Below, in pieces: positions 53,066-64,000 of a stretch of 64,000 bases of DNA (the first letter of the stretch is position 1; each line of letters starts with the position of its first letter). Source of the stretch: Pseudo-nitzschia pungens (Eukaryota > Bacillariophyta > Bacillariophyceae > Bacillariales > Bacillariaceae); assembly GCA_037355855.1 (NCBI GenBank), contig CM074766.1, positions 2,480,001-2,544,000 on the forward strand, in the 5' to 3' direction. The notes beneath the pieces were generated by a model. It worked only from the letters and a program-made list of their open reading frames with translations, was not told the DNA's origin and made no database searches. The position numbers were made by a program, and so were the translations under genes.

Positions 53066-53638
53066 GTTGCAATTTATTCAATTTTCTGTTCGTTCTGTCC
53101 AAACTCTCCGATATTGTGATCTTCCGCTGTTTGCTGTTGGATGATGGTTGCAACGATCTAAGGCTTTTCGATTTTGGTCGGTTTCTCTCGTCATCAAAAA
53201 TTACTTTTTGTTCCTCTTCGATTTCGAAATTTCGACCAAAACCACCTTCGATGGCTACAATTTTGGGAAATGCGCTCGTCGTTTTTCGCGCGATGGAGTG
53301 AGTACGACGAACGACTCATTCGATTCGTCCCAAGAAGTTTCCCAGCCCAGACGTGGCCCAAACCGGTCCAAACAACCAAACTTGAAGCACGGACTTGGGA
53401 CAGACGACAATATCCCTTTTCGCACATCAAAAAATTCAGAAGACTCACTCGTTTATTGTTCGTTGACACCACACCACTTCATTATCCATCATCATCAACA
53501 ATATTTGGATCTCTCGTCGATGTTCATGGGTAGGGCGCAGGATCCGACCACCATCTCTCAAAAAGGGGCAAAGAATCATTCGACCAAAACCAACAGTTGA
53601 TAAAAACAACAAAGCTCAAAAACACATCCTCTTGTACC
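53066..53638. other. Intergenic, divergent promoter region
   Basis: About 570 bases shared by the basic coiled-coil gene (minus) and the DUF1279 gene (plus). Open frames on the plus strand are Phe/Ser-rich and not convincing. No RNA gene is seen. Confidence 0.45.
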
Positions 53639-54970
53639 ATGACGAGCGCTCGATTCAATCTTTGCATCGCATTGTTCTTGGCATCGATTCTCGTATGTTC
53701 CGGATTCACAACATCACTGAGCAGGACTGTAACGTCGATATCAACCCTGTCAGGACCGAACGGCCGTCAACAACAAACTTATTCGAATGGATGCAAAATT
53801 CTGCAGCAACAACTCCCAGTAGTCTCTGATAATTATTTGTTCTACTCGAATACGGTCGATAACGAACGGTCGTCGTCGGCTGTATCACTGCGGTTGGCAT
53901 CGTCATCCGGTGATGATTCGTTGTCGGCGTCCTCCGAAGATGACAAAACCGCCGCCACCGTTCCAACCTGGAAACGAATTCTCTTTTTCTACAAATACAA
54001 CAAAGATGGTACTCTGAAAGAAGAAGAAGATGACGGTGTCACGTTCAAACAAAAATTAGCCAAAATGGGTCTGTCGGCACTTTTGAGTTACGGGTGAGTG
54101 GCTCTTCCTCAATGAATTGAATATCCGGTCACATTGCTTGTCGAAATGGGATTCGACTCGCGGCAACATCATTGATATCATCAGAGGGAATCAAGGAGAA
54201 GGAAGACGAGAACAGCAGAAGTGATGACGACATGTTAATGTCCAATTGCTGTCGGAATGGACAATCCGTTGACGACAACACACACTTCCTGATCTGCTGT
54301 GCGTCATACATCTTACTCAGAAAAACTGCATTGAAATTGTTTTCCCTCCCTCAAATTGATGTTGCGTATGAGAAGAAATGACAAGACTTGTCAATCTCAC
54401 GGGCAATGAATATTTTTTTATGCTTCTTTCTTTGGCGTCATTTGCAGGTTTGTTTCCAATATGTCATACTGTGTCACTGTTTCATTAGCGTAAGTCCCGT
54501 CAAGTTCGTTCTAAATGGAGAAAGAAAGGATATTGTAGATGATTCTCGATAATTGCATGCGATGTATCAAAAGCGATTTTACTAAGACGTGTTGGATTCC
54601 TTTGTGTTCTAATGTCGAACAATGCATCAATCTCCCCCTCTCCCCTCGCAGCTGGTTTGGTTTCTCGAAAAAGACCGGATTGAGTCCGCTGGCACCAGGA
54701 CAATGGAAGGGATTCTTAGCTGTCTATGCCGGCTTTTATGTATTCAACAATTTTATCCGACCGATGAGATTGGCCGTATCGATCGGAGTCACACCCTACT
54801 TTGACAAGGCGGTCGAAACGATTCAGCGAAAGACGAAACTCAGCAAAGGCGTCTCCATCGGGATCGTTGTGTTCCTGGCCAACGTGTGCGGCACGACGAG
54901 TCTGATGAGTCTCGGTATCTACATCGCTAGTTTGTTAGCGGGAGTACCCATCTTTCCACCAAAAGCATAG
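53639..54970 (+). CDS. DUF1279 (FAM210-like) membrane protein, plastid-type
   Basis: Exons 53639-54093, 54448-54489 and 54652-54970 give 271 residues. The middle exon is only 42 bases, and all joins keep the frame (SYG-FVSNMSYCVTVSLA-WFGFSKK). The signal peptide FNLCIALFLASILVCSGF has F at the cleavage (ASAF-like). A Ser/Asp-rich linker runs to residue 115, then KYNKDGTLKEE. The DUF1279 domain starts at QKLAKMGLSALLSYG and has hydrophobic segments around GFLAVYAGFYVFNNFIRPMR and GIVVFLANVCGTTSLMSLGI. Family members are organelle membrane proteins of poorly known role. The first intron, 354 bases, is the longest recognised here. Confidence 0.8.
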
Positions 54971-55866
54971 AGCAGTTTTGACCGGGTCGCGTGGTAACAG
55001 ACAGACTCGAAGACGACAAGCATGTAGATCGGAGTGGATGGATTGCAGCTGTTGCATGCTGGTTGATTGCTCCGGAAATCACAAAGCTGTTGTGAATCTT
55101 CGATGGATAGTAATTTGAGAAGGCCATGTTCTGTTTGGTCACACAGGTATTCTTGTTTCCTGTTGGATTTCCGGTTTTTCATCGAATTGTCTTGCTTGCT
55201 TAAGGAATTCTACCCTGTTGATTTATGCTATCGCTATAATTCATTCGAGCCTTCAATATATATAACTGTAAGGCCAACAGGATCTTTCCAATAAGATTCT
55301 GTGCTACATCAATGGCCGGGATGTGAGGTGGAGACGAGGTGATTCAAAGACTTCATCACCTCTGAACAACTTGAAATTTAGGTTGAAAAAAAAAGAACAC
55401 AATTATCAAAACTAAGTTTTTCCTGATTACCTATCGGACCTACGAGAACTATTACCGTATGTCTGTATGTGTCATTTATTCCTGCTCTTTTTAGTGTTCG
55501 ATTTCGTTTCCGAGCTTGCGCGCAGATTGATCCTTATCTCAAATCAAATTTGCAGTAACCTTACAATAATTTTACAGCATGTATCGTACTGTAGGAATTC
55601 TACGTACAATAGCCTACCGGTACAGAAATGCTTCGATTCATTCTTTTTTTGGATTCTCACATCTCTCACCAAAATGAAAGAGAATAATAAGCTAATTTAA
55701 AATCCACCCTTTCGTTTTCTATTGCTTCATACTACTTGATCACCTCGTCCAAACCTCGTCACCTACCCGACCAAAACAATAATCACATTGCACTCGTAGT
55801 GCTTCTACGCAAGCAGCCAACTGCGCACCAAAATCGACCCGAAGCCATCCGTTGTTTTCTGTCACG
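54971..55866. other. Intergenic 0.9 kb, no gene seen
   Basis: AT-rich flank between the DUF1279 gene and the RAB3GAP2-like gene, both on the plus strand. Nothing recognised apart from short A and T runs. Confidence 0.5.
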
Positions 55867-58800
55867 ATGGAGGGAGGCGAAGGAAGGCACATCGAAGCGG
55901 CAGCGCTCCTGTCCCACGTGAACATGTTGGAGACGAAACTTTCGGAAGAGGAACACATGGCGATGACATCGTCGTCTACGTTCGGGCACCGGAAGGGTGC
56001 CCAGCTCAGTTTGTGTCGGATTCCCGATCACAATCCGGGCAAGCAACAAAAACCCATCCTGGCAATGATGGCGCACACGGAGCGATGCGTTTCTGCCCAG
56101 GTCATGAGAGAATCGGTTGGACTTTCGGGTGCGGGAGCCCCGATCGAAGTCTTGGTGGTCTCCGAAGAGGACGCTATCACAGTCGGCCATTATGTTGCCG
56201 CTGGAACGTCCCGAATTAACGGTGGACGATTCTCTCGTCGTGGCAGACGAACACGACGAAGAGCAGGATTCGGCCGGTCGGGTTCGGCATCGTCCGCAAC
56301 AACCAAAATCTCTGATGAGTGGTGGCGTTGTTTCCGTCTCTCCCAAACCTCGGTTGGCAATCGTAGTCGGCACCAAATCGAGCCGTGTTATTTCCATCGA
56401 GTTTTCGGTTCAAACCAAGTCGATGCAGCTGTTGCGACGCAACCACTACATCGGGAAAGGAGAGGACCGAGTCGTGCTGCCATATTTTGAACCATTTCCA
56501 CGCGATCACCTCACTCTGAAACAAGAAGACTTGCCGCAGCTGACCGCCGATCGCAGTCGTTTGCATCGAACGCGAAGGCCCATCGAAGCTTCGACGAAAA
56601 GCAGCGGTGGCGGCAACAAGGAAGAAGCCAAGGTGATAGTTCCTTTTGATCCCAGAGGTGGTGTCGCTTCGCTAGTTGCCTACTCGGTCTCGACAGCACA
56701 AGACCAGAAGCGTTCGCAGTTGAATGAAATACAGGGTGAAAACGGGGAGGGCATTGGTTCGTCGGAAGCTCCTGATAAGTCCGATGATCGCGACGATGAT
56801 GATTCCACCTACGTATGGATTGGGTATGGAGATGGAACAGGTGTCAGAATTCACCATGCCGGACTCTTTCCATCCGTCGTTCAAAAGTACACGAACACTT
56901 ACTACGGGGACATGGACGAAAGTGAAAACACGACGTCTATACCGTCTCTAGAAGACATTTTTGGACAGCAGCTCATTAAATGGCATGCCCACTTGCCGGT
57001 GTCTTCTTCCTCACTTTCCAATCCCTTGAATCCCGAACAGATGGTGGTAATGCCGATTCCAACCTATCACCCGACACCATTGGCAGCGGCTACCAATAGC
57101 GTGACACCTTTTCCCACGTCGTGGAACGATGCCTATCAAGCGGGCATGATGGGCCGCGGTATCAATGTTGACACGAACAAAGACGATAATTCAGCAAGCC
57201 ACGAGAAACCCAGAGAGGACGATTGGTCGAAAGATTACGAAGCCATTGTATATTACAAAAACAACTATGACGATTTCTTTCCAACTCTCGCATTTTACAC
57301 ATCGGAAGATCAATATCCGGGGCGATTTCAGAGTGATCTACAAGAATTACTCTATGGTTCTTCATCGAAGGAAGAAAAAAAGGTTGAAAACCATTCTTCG
57401 GGTTTGAGCAACCCGATAGCAGCAATTGTTGGCGGCATCTTTAGCGTGTTCGGTGGGGGCGATCATGATGGCGGGGAGGGAAACGACGGCTCGATAGAGG
57501 GCGATATCGGGGATTCAAATGCCGGAGACAAGGCATCTGCGGATGGAGATGGTGACTGGGAACCCGGTCTCCCTTTCCCTGCGATCAATCGAGCACCCAT
57601 CGATCTCTATGCAGGAGTAGAAATTCACGACTCTCCTCGACAAATTACCGAATGTACCATTGATCCAGACGGAGATCTTGCAGCGTTGACAGATACATTG
57701 GGGAGAGTTTCTTTGATTGATCTCAACACGAAACAGGTCATCCGAATGTGGAAAGGGTTCAGAGAGACCTCTTGCAATTGGATTCAGGTTCCACAAAGTC
57801 CAGCAGACACAGCCCCAACGAAACCGATGCTCTTTTTAGTTATCCATTCACGCCAAAGATCCGTTGTAGAAGTCTGGCAAATGACACATGGAGTAAGGGT
57901 TAAAAGCATGCAAGTTGGCAGAGAAGCCCAGGTAATCGGTTGCAGACAAAAATTCCCGGGCACAGTTGGCTATATCAATACATGCTACATCGCGCATTCC
58001 AACGTACCATTTTCAAACATGAACCAAGTAGAACGCATCATTGTTTCACTAGAAGACGAGAACATTAACGAGGAAGGGAGAGCACGATCGATAGAAAATC
58101 CTACTAAACAGATTGATTCTTCGATTCCATCACAAGAAGCAACGGCTAGAATGAATCGTTTGCAACAGCTTTTGGGCGAAACAAACGTAGAATGCCAGTC
58201 GGTAGATGTCTACAAAACATTGGAACAAATTGAATCATTGGAGGATTTGGCGCATTGCTTGGATACAGTTGCTATGTCTCCCTCATTAGAAGAGAAAATG
58301 GGAGTCGATGGGTCCTCATTTCAACGTTTGGCATTATCTCTTTGCCAACAAAAACTCGACGAAGCAATTTCCGATGGAGGAAAGGAGGCCTTGACCAATC
58401 CTCATGTGGAATTGTTGGCATTCAAAATCGCGTACTACATGCAGATTTGTGCCGGCTACGAGATTTTGCACAAGTACGAGATGGGAAATACCGAAAGTGG
58501 GAATCCAAATTTAGAAGTGAAACAACCTGAAAGTTGGGGTCTCGAAGCTGCAGGGTGGACGTCCACTTACTTGAAAATTACAAAAGAAATCCTTGACAAG
58601 GATATCTGCCCACCACCCCAGGATGCAATGATGTTCTACGAATATGCATCATGCCTAGTGGCCCCCAAGAAATGGAAAACTGCGGAATTTGACGAAAAGA
58701 ATGGTGGTTATGCCGTTTATCTCAGTGACAGCACACGCACAAGGAAGGACATTATCGCAAGAATTTTTCAACCACTCGTCAGCGACGTGTTCTCTTTCAA

Positions 58801-60736
58801 AGTTGTGAATCAAGTATTTGATTCTCTTGGAATCAAGAATAATTACGAATACAAATTGAAATGCTTTGGCGAATGGTTCGTTCGGGCTTCCCATGAAGAA
58901 AGCGACAAAGAATGCGGTGCTTGCGCAGTTTTCTCCTTCGATCAGGTGGCTAAAGGAAATTGTTTCAGTCTCAAATCGACGGTTCGCTCGATGATGAAGA
59001 GAGAATTCCCATGGATTCACTTTACTACTTTTGCCGTGGGTCCGAAGATCTGATAAGGGCTTTTTGGTTAGCGGCGCTTTGTCGTCAAACAATTTTTGAA
59101 GTTGCTACAGAAAAGGAGGGACAGACATACGGGAAAGTCAACAGAGAACAATTGATCGGTCGATGGGACACGTTACTTAGACAACTGCGCGTCTGCCTGC
59201 TTGTTTCATTGCGTCTTTTTGGGAGTCCCCTCGGTGCCTGCCCGATATCGGTGAAGGCTGTTGACAGAAAAGATAACTTTTCTGTCTTTGAGTGGCTGGC
59301 TCGTGATGAGCTTGCGATGAGTCACAACCAAGGTGAAATATCGTCTCTCGAAATTGCATGCCAAATCAGTACCCGGGCATTCGATCCTTCAAAACGAGAA
59401 GGCGACGGGAAAATCCGCTGGAAGACAGTGCAAAGGTCATTGCCTCACAGCTGCACTCGGGGAATCCGAGAGAGCGGAATACCTGGTCGATTTCGATGAC
59501 GACGAACGTCTAGGAGCGCTGCACTTGTATCTAAAGCCCCACAACAAACCCGAACTCCTTGTGGCTCATAGGTCGCTTCTTCTTTCAACAAAATGGGGAC
59601 GTGATCCGAGACGACTCGACATTCTCGAAGACGCAGTCGTTGCAATGCAGGCCATCGATTCAGAAAAGCACAAGAGTCTGGCGTACGCCGTCATTTTGGA
59701 TGTTTGGCAACGACAGATAAGACCAATTTACCGAGCAATGCTCTTTGGCTTTGATGACGTTCAAGAGATTTCTTCGGAGGTGATCACACCCCTTCTGGAT
59801 GACTCCCTATGGGTGGATATTTTTAGCAAGTCTGCATCAATGGTACTGAAATTGTTGGCTGAAATAAACTTTGGTGAGGGCGAGCAGGTGAATCAATGGA
59901 CATGCGAAGTAACGGAGGACGATTCAACGTGGCCGCCTGTTCGTCAATGCTTCATTTTGCAGCGTTTGGTCGCCCGCAACAAGATACTGGACAAGGGGTC
60001 ACTAGAAGCGCACCAGACGTTAGTTTACGCTATGCGTATTAACAACGATCTTCAAAAATTGACTGAGTGCATTCCTTCGTTTTACTATCTATTCTTGCCC
60101 GAGACGTTGTTCAACGAAGTTTTTTACACTGAAGAAATCGAAGAGAAGCAGCACGAGTTCATGCAAGACTCGATCGTTGTGTTCGCCAAGTCGTATCACG
60201 GTCCAAACATGGATACACTGAACATGGGAGACATTGATGCACTCGCCGATCTTTGGGACTTTGATAGCGTCAATGTGAACACACTTTTCCTCCTCTCCAT
60301 GTACGAATTTGGAAAAGATGCGGCAGTAGACGAACTTCTCACCAAGAGCTCGTCGTTGATCAGCGTAGAGCATTTTGTGGACGAAGGACTTGATATTATG
60401 TGTCGAAGGCTGAACAATCTATTGAATGTGAATCCAAGCGACGAAATTCGAGAGATCATGGGGACACTCGATGCGGATATTTGCGAATGGGTAAAGGAAA
60501 AAGCCGAGGATTCGGAGCCATTGCTGAATGCCAAATTCGATGTAAAAATTGGGTCAACCCATCTTTTTGGACTGCGTCTTCTCAGCTTGGCTGCAACCGC
60601 CAACGTTTCGAAGGCAGAAAGAATACAAATCCACTCTCTCATTGTTCTCAGCGGCACCATTGTGAAAGTATTAGAATTATCTGCCGCTGCTGCTACAGCA
60701 AATAAGCCAGATATGGAAAGGACTTCCATCTTATAA
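55867..60736 (+). CDS. RAB3GAP2-like regulatory subunit; four apparent indels
   Basis: Starts at ATG 55867. The N-terminal third contains the RAB3GAP2_N-type beta-propeller segments: PRQITECTIDPDGDLAALTD, VIRMWKGFRETSCNWIQV, HSRQRSVVEVWQMTHGVRV. The C-terminal part has WDTLLRQLRVCLLVSLRLF and a long helical region ending near residue 1623. In animals this subunit, with RAB3GAP1, controls Rab3 and activates Rab18 at ER and lipid-droplet membranes. The reading frame changes four times: one extra base between about 56180 and 56215, and one missing base near 59009, 59410 and 59453. After these corrections the length is a whole number of codons. The first change is the least certain, since translation could instead start at ATG 56192. 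Confidence 0.72.
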
Positions 60737-61611
60737 TGCTACTTCTTAACAATCGCGTAATTTTTCATTACTTGTACTACTACTACGTGCATACAATTGG
60801 AACAAACTTTTACTCTGTTTGATAGTATCCTGAAGGAGTTGAAGCAAATTCCTCATAGATTCTATCTGAGTATGTGTATTGAATGGTAGCATAGTAGGAA
60901 GGAGTGGTTTTTAATGTACAGTAGGTCCTTGCCATCCTCTTGCTGAAACCAAAAAACTTGGCAGCTTGAGGTAAGTAGAACATTACAAGCACAGGTATCC
61001 TACCATAGTAAAAAATAAAAGTAATCTGCGAAGCATTGTAATTTCTGTGTCTTCATTATTATTGTAAGCCTTACGGTATTTATTTCCAACGATACCGTAG
61101 ATTTGTAGATTTTTTTATTTTACAGTAATCTTAGTTAAAATTCCATCGGAACAAAACGCTCTGGCCGCCGTACGTCTGGGGAGTTTTCGCGCGCTAAAAT
61201 TATTATTTGGCGCCCCGCTGCGAGGAAAAACTGTTTACCACACAGATTACAGTACAAAACTTTACGGTTTGACGTGTCTTGGGCTGTCCCTGTACGTAGC
61301 GAATCCGTAGTAACCTTACTTGCACGAGTACATTACCACCAAAAAGTTTTGGTGCATAGGAGTCCATGGTGCATTGGTCTATTGAGATGACAACACCAAA
61401 CAAGAGGGACGATGATAAAGGATCCGAAACAGTAAAACAGCAGGGACCATAAATTTACAAGCCACTTTTATAATCTACCAGTCTCAAGCGAATAAAACAG
61501 TTAGCGAATTACTCCCATCGTCCGATTGAATTGAACCAACACAAGCATTTTGACTAATTTTTCCGAGTTTGGAGCTCAAGGTGGATCGTAAAACAAGCAC
61601 AATCGCTAGCC
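60737..61611. other. Intergenic 0.9 kb, no gene seen
   Basis: Between the RAB3GAP2-like gene and SPT16. AT-rich with scattered ACGGTA words. A GC-richer stretch at 61155-61220 contains GCGCGC and GGCGCC but no clear structure. Confidence 0.45.
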
Positions 61612-64000
61612 ATGTCGTTCGAGCTCGACGTTGAGCGCTTTTATAGTCGCCTGCGAAAGTTGCATGGGAGCTTCGTGAAACATAAGTGAGTGAAAGATTA
61701 CTATTTTGGTGACTGTGTTGGAAAAATTCTCCTCTGTGTCACCTAGTTCTTTTTTTCGGCGCTCACTTGCGATTTTTGCCCGACTTTCTTGCGTTCTCTT
61801 GCCATTTCCCATCCTCACCAAACCCCCAATATATTCGAATGCCTTTTTTTGACGCACTCGGTATACTCTGCTTACTGAATGTGTGAATTCTGAAAAAATG
61901 TAACAATCGATTCCACTCCAATAATTCCTTCCATGAAACAAAACGCAACGCGAAACAAATTGCAAACGCAGGAAAAACCTTTGGAATGGCGCCAAGTGTC
62001 TCAGTCTCCAACGAGCTGGCAGTGATGAAGAAAATCCGTACGCCCGATCTGTCGTTCTCCATCATTGGTTGTTTGGCTACGAGCTACCGGATACAATCAT
62101 GCTATTGACGGACGACGGCAATCTGTGGATCTGTGCCACCAAGAAAAAATGCGAGTTCCTCCAATCAGCTGTGGGCAAGGACAAAGATTTTAAGATCCAC
62201 CTGTTGCTGCGCGAGAAGGACGACGGAAATTCCGGAAACTACGCAACCCTTTTGAAACAGGCGACCGGGGAAAACAACAGCGAAGGCCCAACGAAGTTGG
62301 GTGTGTTGGTGAAGGAACGCTCCATGAACAAGGAAGCAGGTGACAAGTCGATCGTCAAACCCTACGAAGAGAAACTGGACGAGAACACCGAGGCGAAGAA
62401 AATCGAGCTCGTTGACGTGACCCACGGAGTGGCACTCGTCATGTCGGTCAAGGACGAGTCGGAACGCGATCTTTTGAAGAAGTCAAGCATCCTCAGCAAC
62501 AAAGTAATGAAGCACGGATTTGTCAAACGATTGGAGGAAATCATCGAGGACATTATCGGAGAAGATGGAAAAATCGGGGACACCAAGCTCAGCCACGAAG
62601 CCTTTGCATCCGAAATAGAGGCCATTATCGAAAATCCAAAAAAGATCAAGCTGGAGGTCCCGGCCGACGATGTTCAGCCTTGCTATTTTCCTATAATCCA
62701 GAGTAACGGCAAGTACGAGTTAAAGGTTTCGGCTCAGTCCACCTCGGACTCTCTCTCGCCCGATATCATTGTTGTGTCGCTTGGAGCACGTTACAAATTG
62801 TATTGCAGCAATATCGCACGGACATTCCTAGTCGATCCACCGAAGAAGGTGTCAAAAAACTATGAGATATTACTGGAGGTCCAGGAGGCTTGCCTAGAAG
62901 CGATGAAACCGGGAAACCCACTGAAGGCTGTTTACAAAGCTGCCGTGAGTTACTTGAAAAAGAATGGGCACGAAAAACTTATCGAGAAACTCCCCAAGAA
63001 TCTAGGTTTTGCGCAGGGTTTGGATTTCCGCGATTCGACACTTCTATTATCTCCTAAGAATAGTGTCGTATTCCGCAAAGGCATGATATTTTGTCTCGCA
63101 GTCGGATTTCAGAATCTGGTGCTTACCGAATCTCACCTCAACAACACTCCCAAAGACAGTCCGGTAAGTACAAGTGTTTCAAACCTATAAATTCCTAAAC
63201 ATGATGCACTGTCTCAAAACGATTCTGACGTCGTCTTTGTCATGTTTCAAATTGTTTGCTTTTGTGATTATATAGGTGAAAAAACTAAGGAACTATGCTC
63301 TCTTGGTTTCGGATATGGTCAAGTATTACCGATAGGGGCGGTGAAGTCCTGACAAAGATGAGCAAGGCCATCACAAACGTTGCATACAATGTCAACGATG
63401 TAGACGAGGATGAAGATGACGACGACGAAGATGCAAAACTAGCCCGCAAATTGGCAAACGAATCAACCAATGCCAACGGAGATCGAAGATCAAAACGATT
63501 GGCTCGCGATCCCAATGAAGTCGCCGAAGCAGCCGAAGGTGTTGCCGAACGTGAGCGTCGGCAGATCTCTCTGATGGAGCGACGAAACGAAGAGAGGGTT
63601 CGGGATATTGCTCGTCAGAATTCCAGAAAGCGAGGAAAGGGCGCCGAAGAGGACCAGGCCGAAGAATTGGAAGCGTACCGAAGTCCCCGGGATTACCCTC
63701 CAAACGTTCAACCAAATCAGGTGAAAGTCGACATGGCGAACCAATGTGTCCTCCTGCCCGTATTTGGCAATCCGATTCCGTTTCATATCAGTACCATCAA
63801 AAACGTTGTTCTTCCGGACCCGGACAATGCTACACTCTTGCGTATAAACTTTTACACAGCAGGGAATAGCGCTTGGAAAAGATGCTCCAGCGAATATGGC
63901 GAAATTGGTTCAAAAGTACGCTCCGTACGCATCTTTCATTCGTGAAATGACCTTTCGAAGTCTAGACGGTAATAACTTGGTGGCGGCCTTTCGTCAAATA
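61612..64000 (+). CDS. SPT16: FACT histone chaperone subunit SPT16, 3' partial; indels
   Basis: Exons 61612-61685, 61972-63163 and 63276 to beyond the window. The first join gives SFVKHK-KNLWNGAK. The N-terminal aminopeptidase-like lobe (catalytically dead in the family) carries HHWLFGYELPDT, VVSLGARYKLYCSNIARTF and GLDFRDSTLLL. A middle part follows with an acidic/basic linker (DEDEDDDDED) and the PH-like core VLLPVFGNPIPFHISTIKNV. With SSRP1 it disassembles and reassembles nucleosomes during transcription and replication. In exon 3 one base is missing near 63323 and one near 63330. A further change near 63870 (two bases lost, judged by the conserved SALG) is needed before KDAPANMAKLVQKY. 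The gene is essential in other eukaryotes, so sequence errors are likely. Confidence 0.93.

Noticed and set aside
1..64000. tRNA, rRNA or CRISPR arrays
   Set aside because: I looked for cloverleaf-type sequence, conserved rRNA segments and regularly spaced repeats and found none. The 12-base LTR repeats have no spacers.

Overview
The window is nuclear DNA of a photosynthetic stramenopile, most probably a diatom. The genes carry short GT-AG introns (97 to about 355 bases) and use the standard code. Several proteins begin with a signal peptide followed at the cleavage point by an ASAF-like motif (ATDAF, ASTAFAT, SESFS, CSGF, SQSF), the hallmark of import into a red-type complex plastid. A small secreted protein carries an SMSMSM run, and the copia element has diatom-type (CoDi-like) features. 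I cannot name the species.

Layout. 1-8967: the 3' part of a SKI2-type RNA helicase, a small Gln-rich acidic protein of unknown role, and a PfkB sugar kinase. 8968-27421: a repeat nest containing CAG/CAA low-complexity DNA, three foldback (hairpin) sequences with a shared apex, a complete Ty3/gypsy element on the minus strand (11408-17244, identical 189-base LTRs, CCCTC target duplication) and a complete Ty1/copia element on the plus strand (about 17358-27232, LTRs of about 929 bases that look identical). 28134-33486: plastid-type genes (unknown secreted protein, carotenoid-isomerase-like flavoprotein, DUF3172 protein, methionine sulfoxide reductase B). 34229-35833: S-adenosylhomocysteinase. 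37848-47685: secreted SMSM protein, CID-domain RNA polymerase II CTD-binding protein, YccV-YccV-TPR protein, DnaJ-X protein. 49189-64000: Mbb1/HCF107-like HAT-repeat protein, basic nuclear-type protein, DUF1279 (FAM210-like) protein, RAB3GAP2-like protein, and the 5' part of SPT16 (FACT), which runs off the window.

The genes do not form one pathway. They are mostly housekeeping functions: RNA decay, transcription elongation, methyl-cycle turnover, Rab regulation, chaperoning, and plastid maintenance. Many neighbours are convergent or divergent, as in compact algal genomes.

The most unusual material is in the repeat nest. Three long hairpins have unrelated stems but share one apex (CCTCGGC..CGCCTCG, with a TC/TC internal mismatch). 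One of them was split when the copia element inserted into its arm. In both retrotransposons gag and pol lie in one frame, separated only by a single UGA in the same local context (AAC UGA A). A second point affects use of the annotation: seven genes, several of them essential, carry apparent single-base indels (about 16 sites), which look more like sequence errors than pseudogenes.
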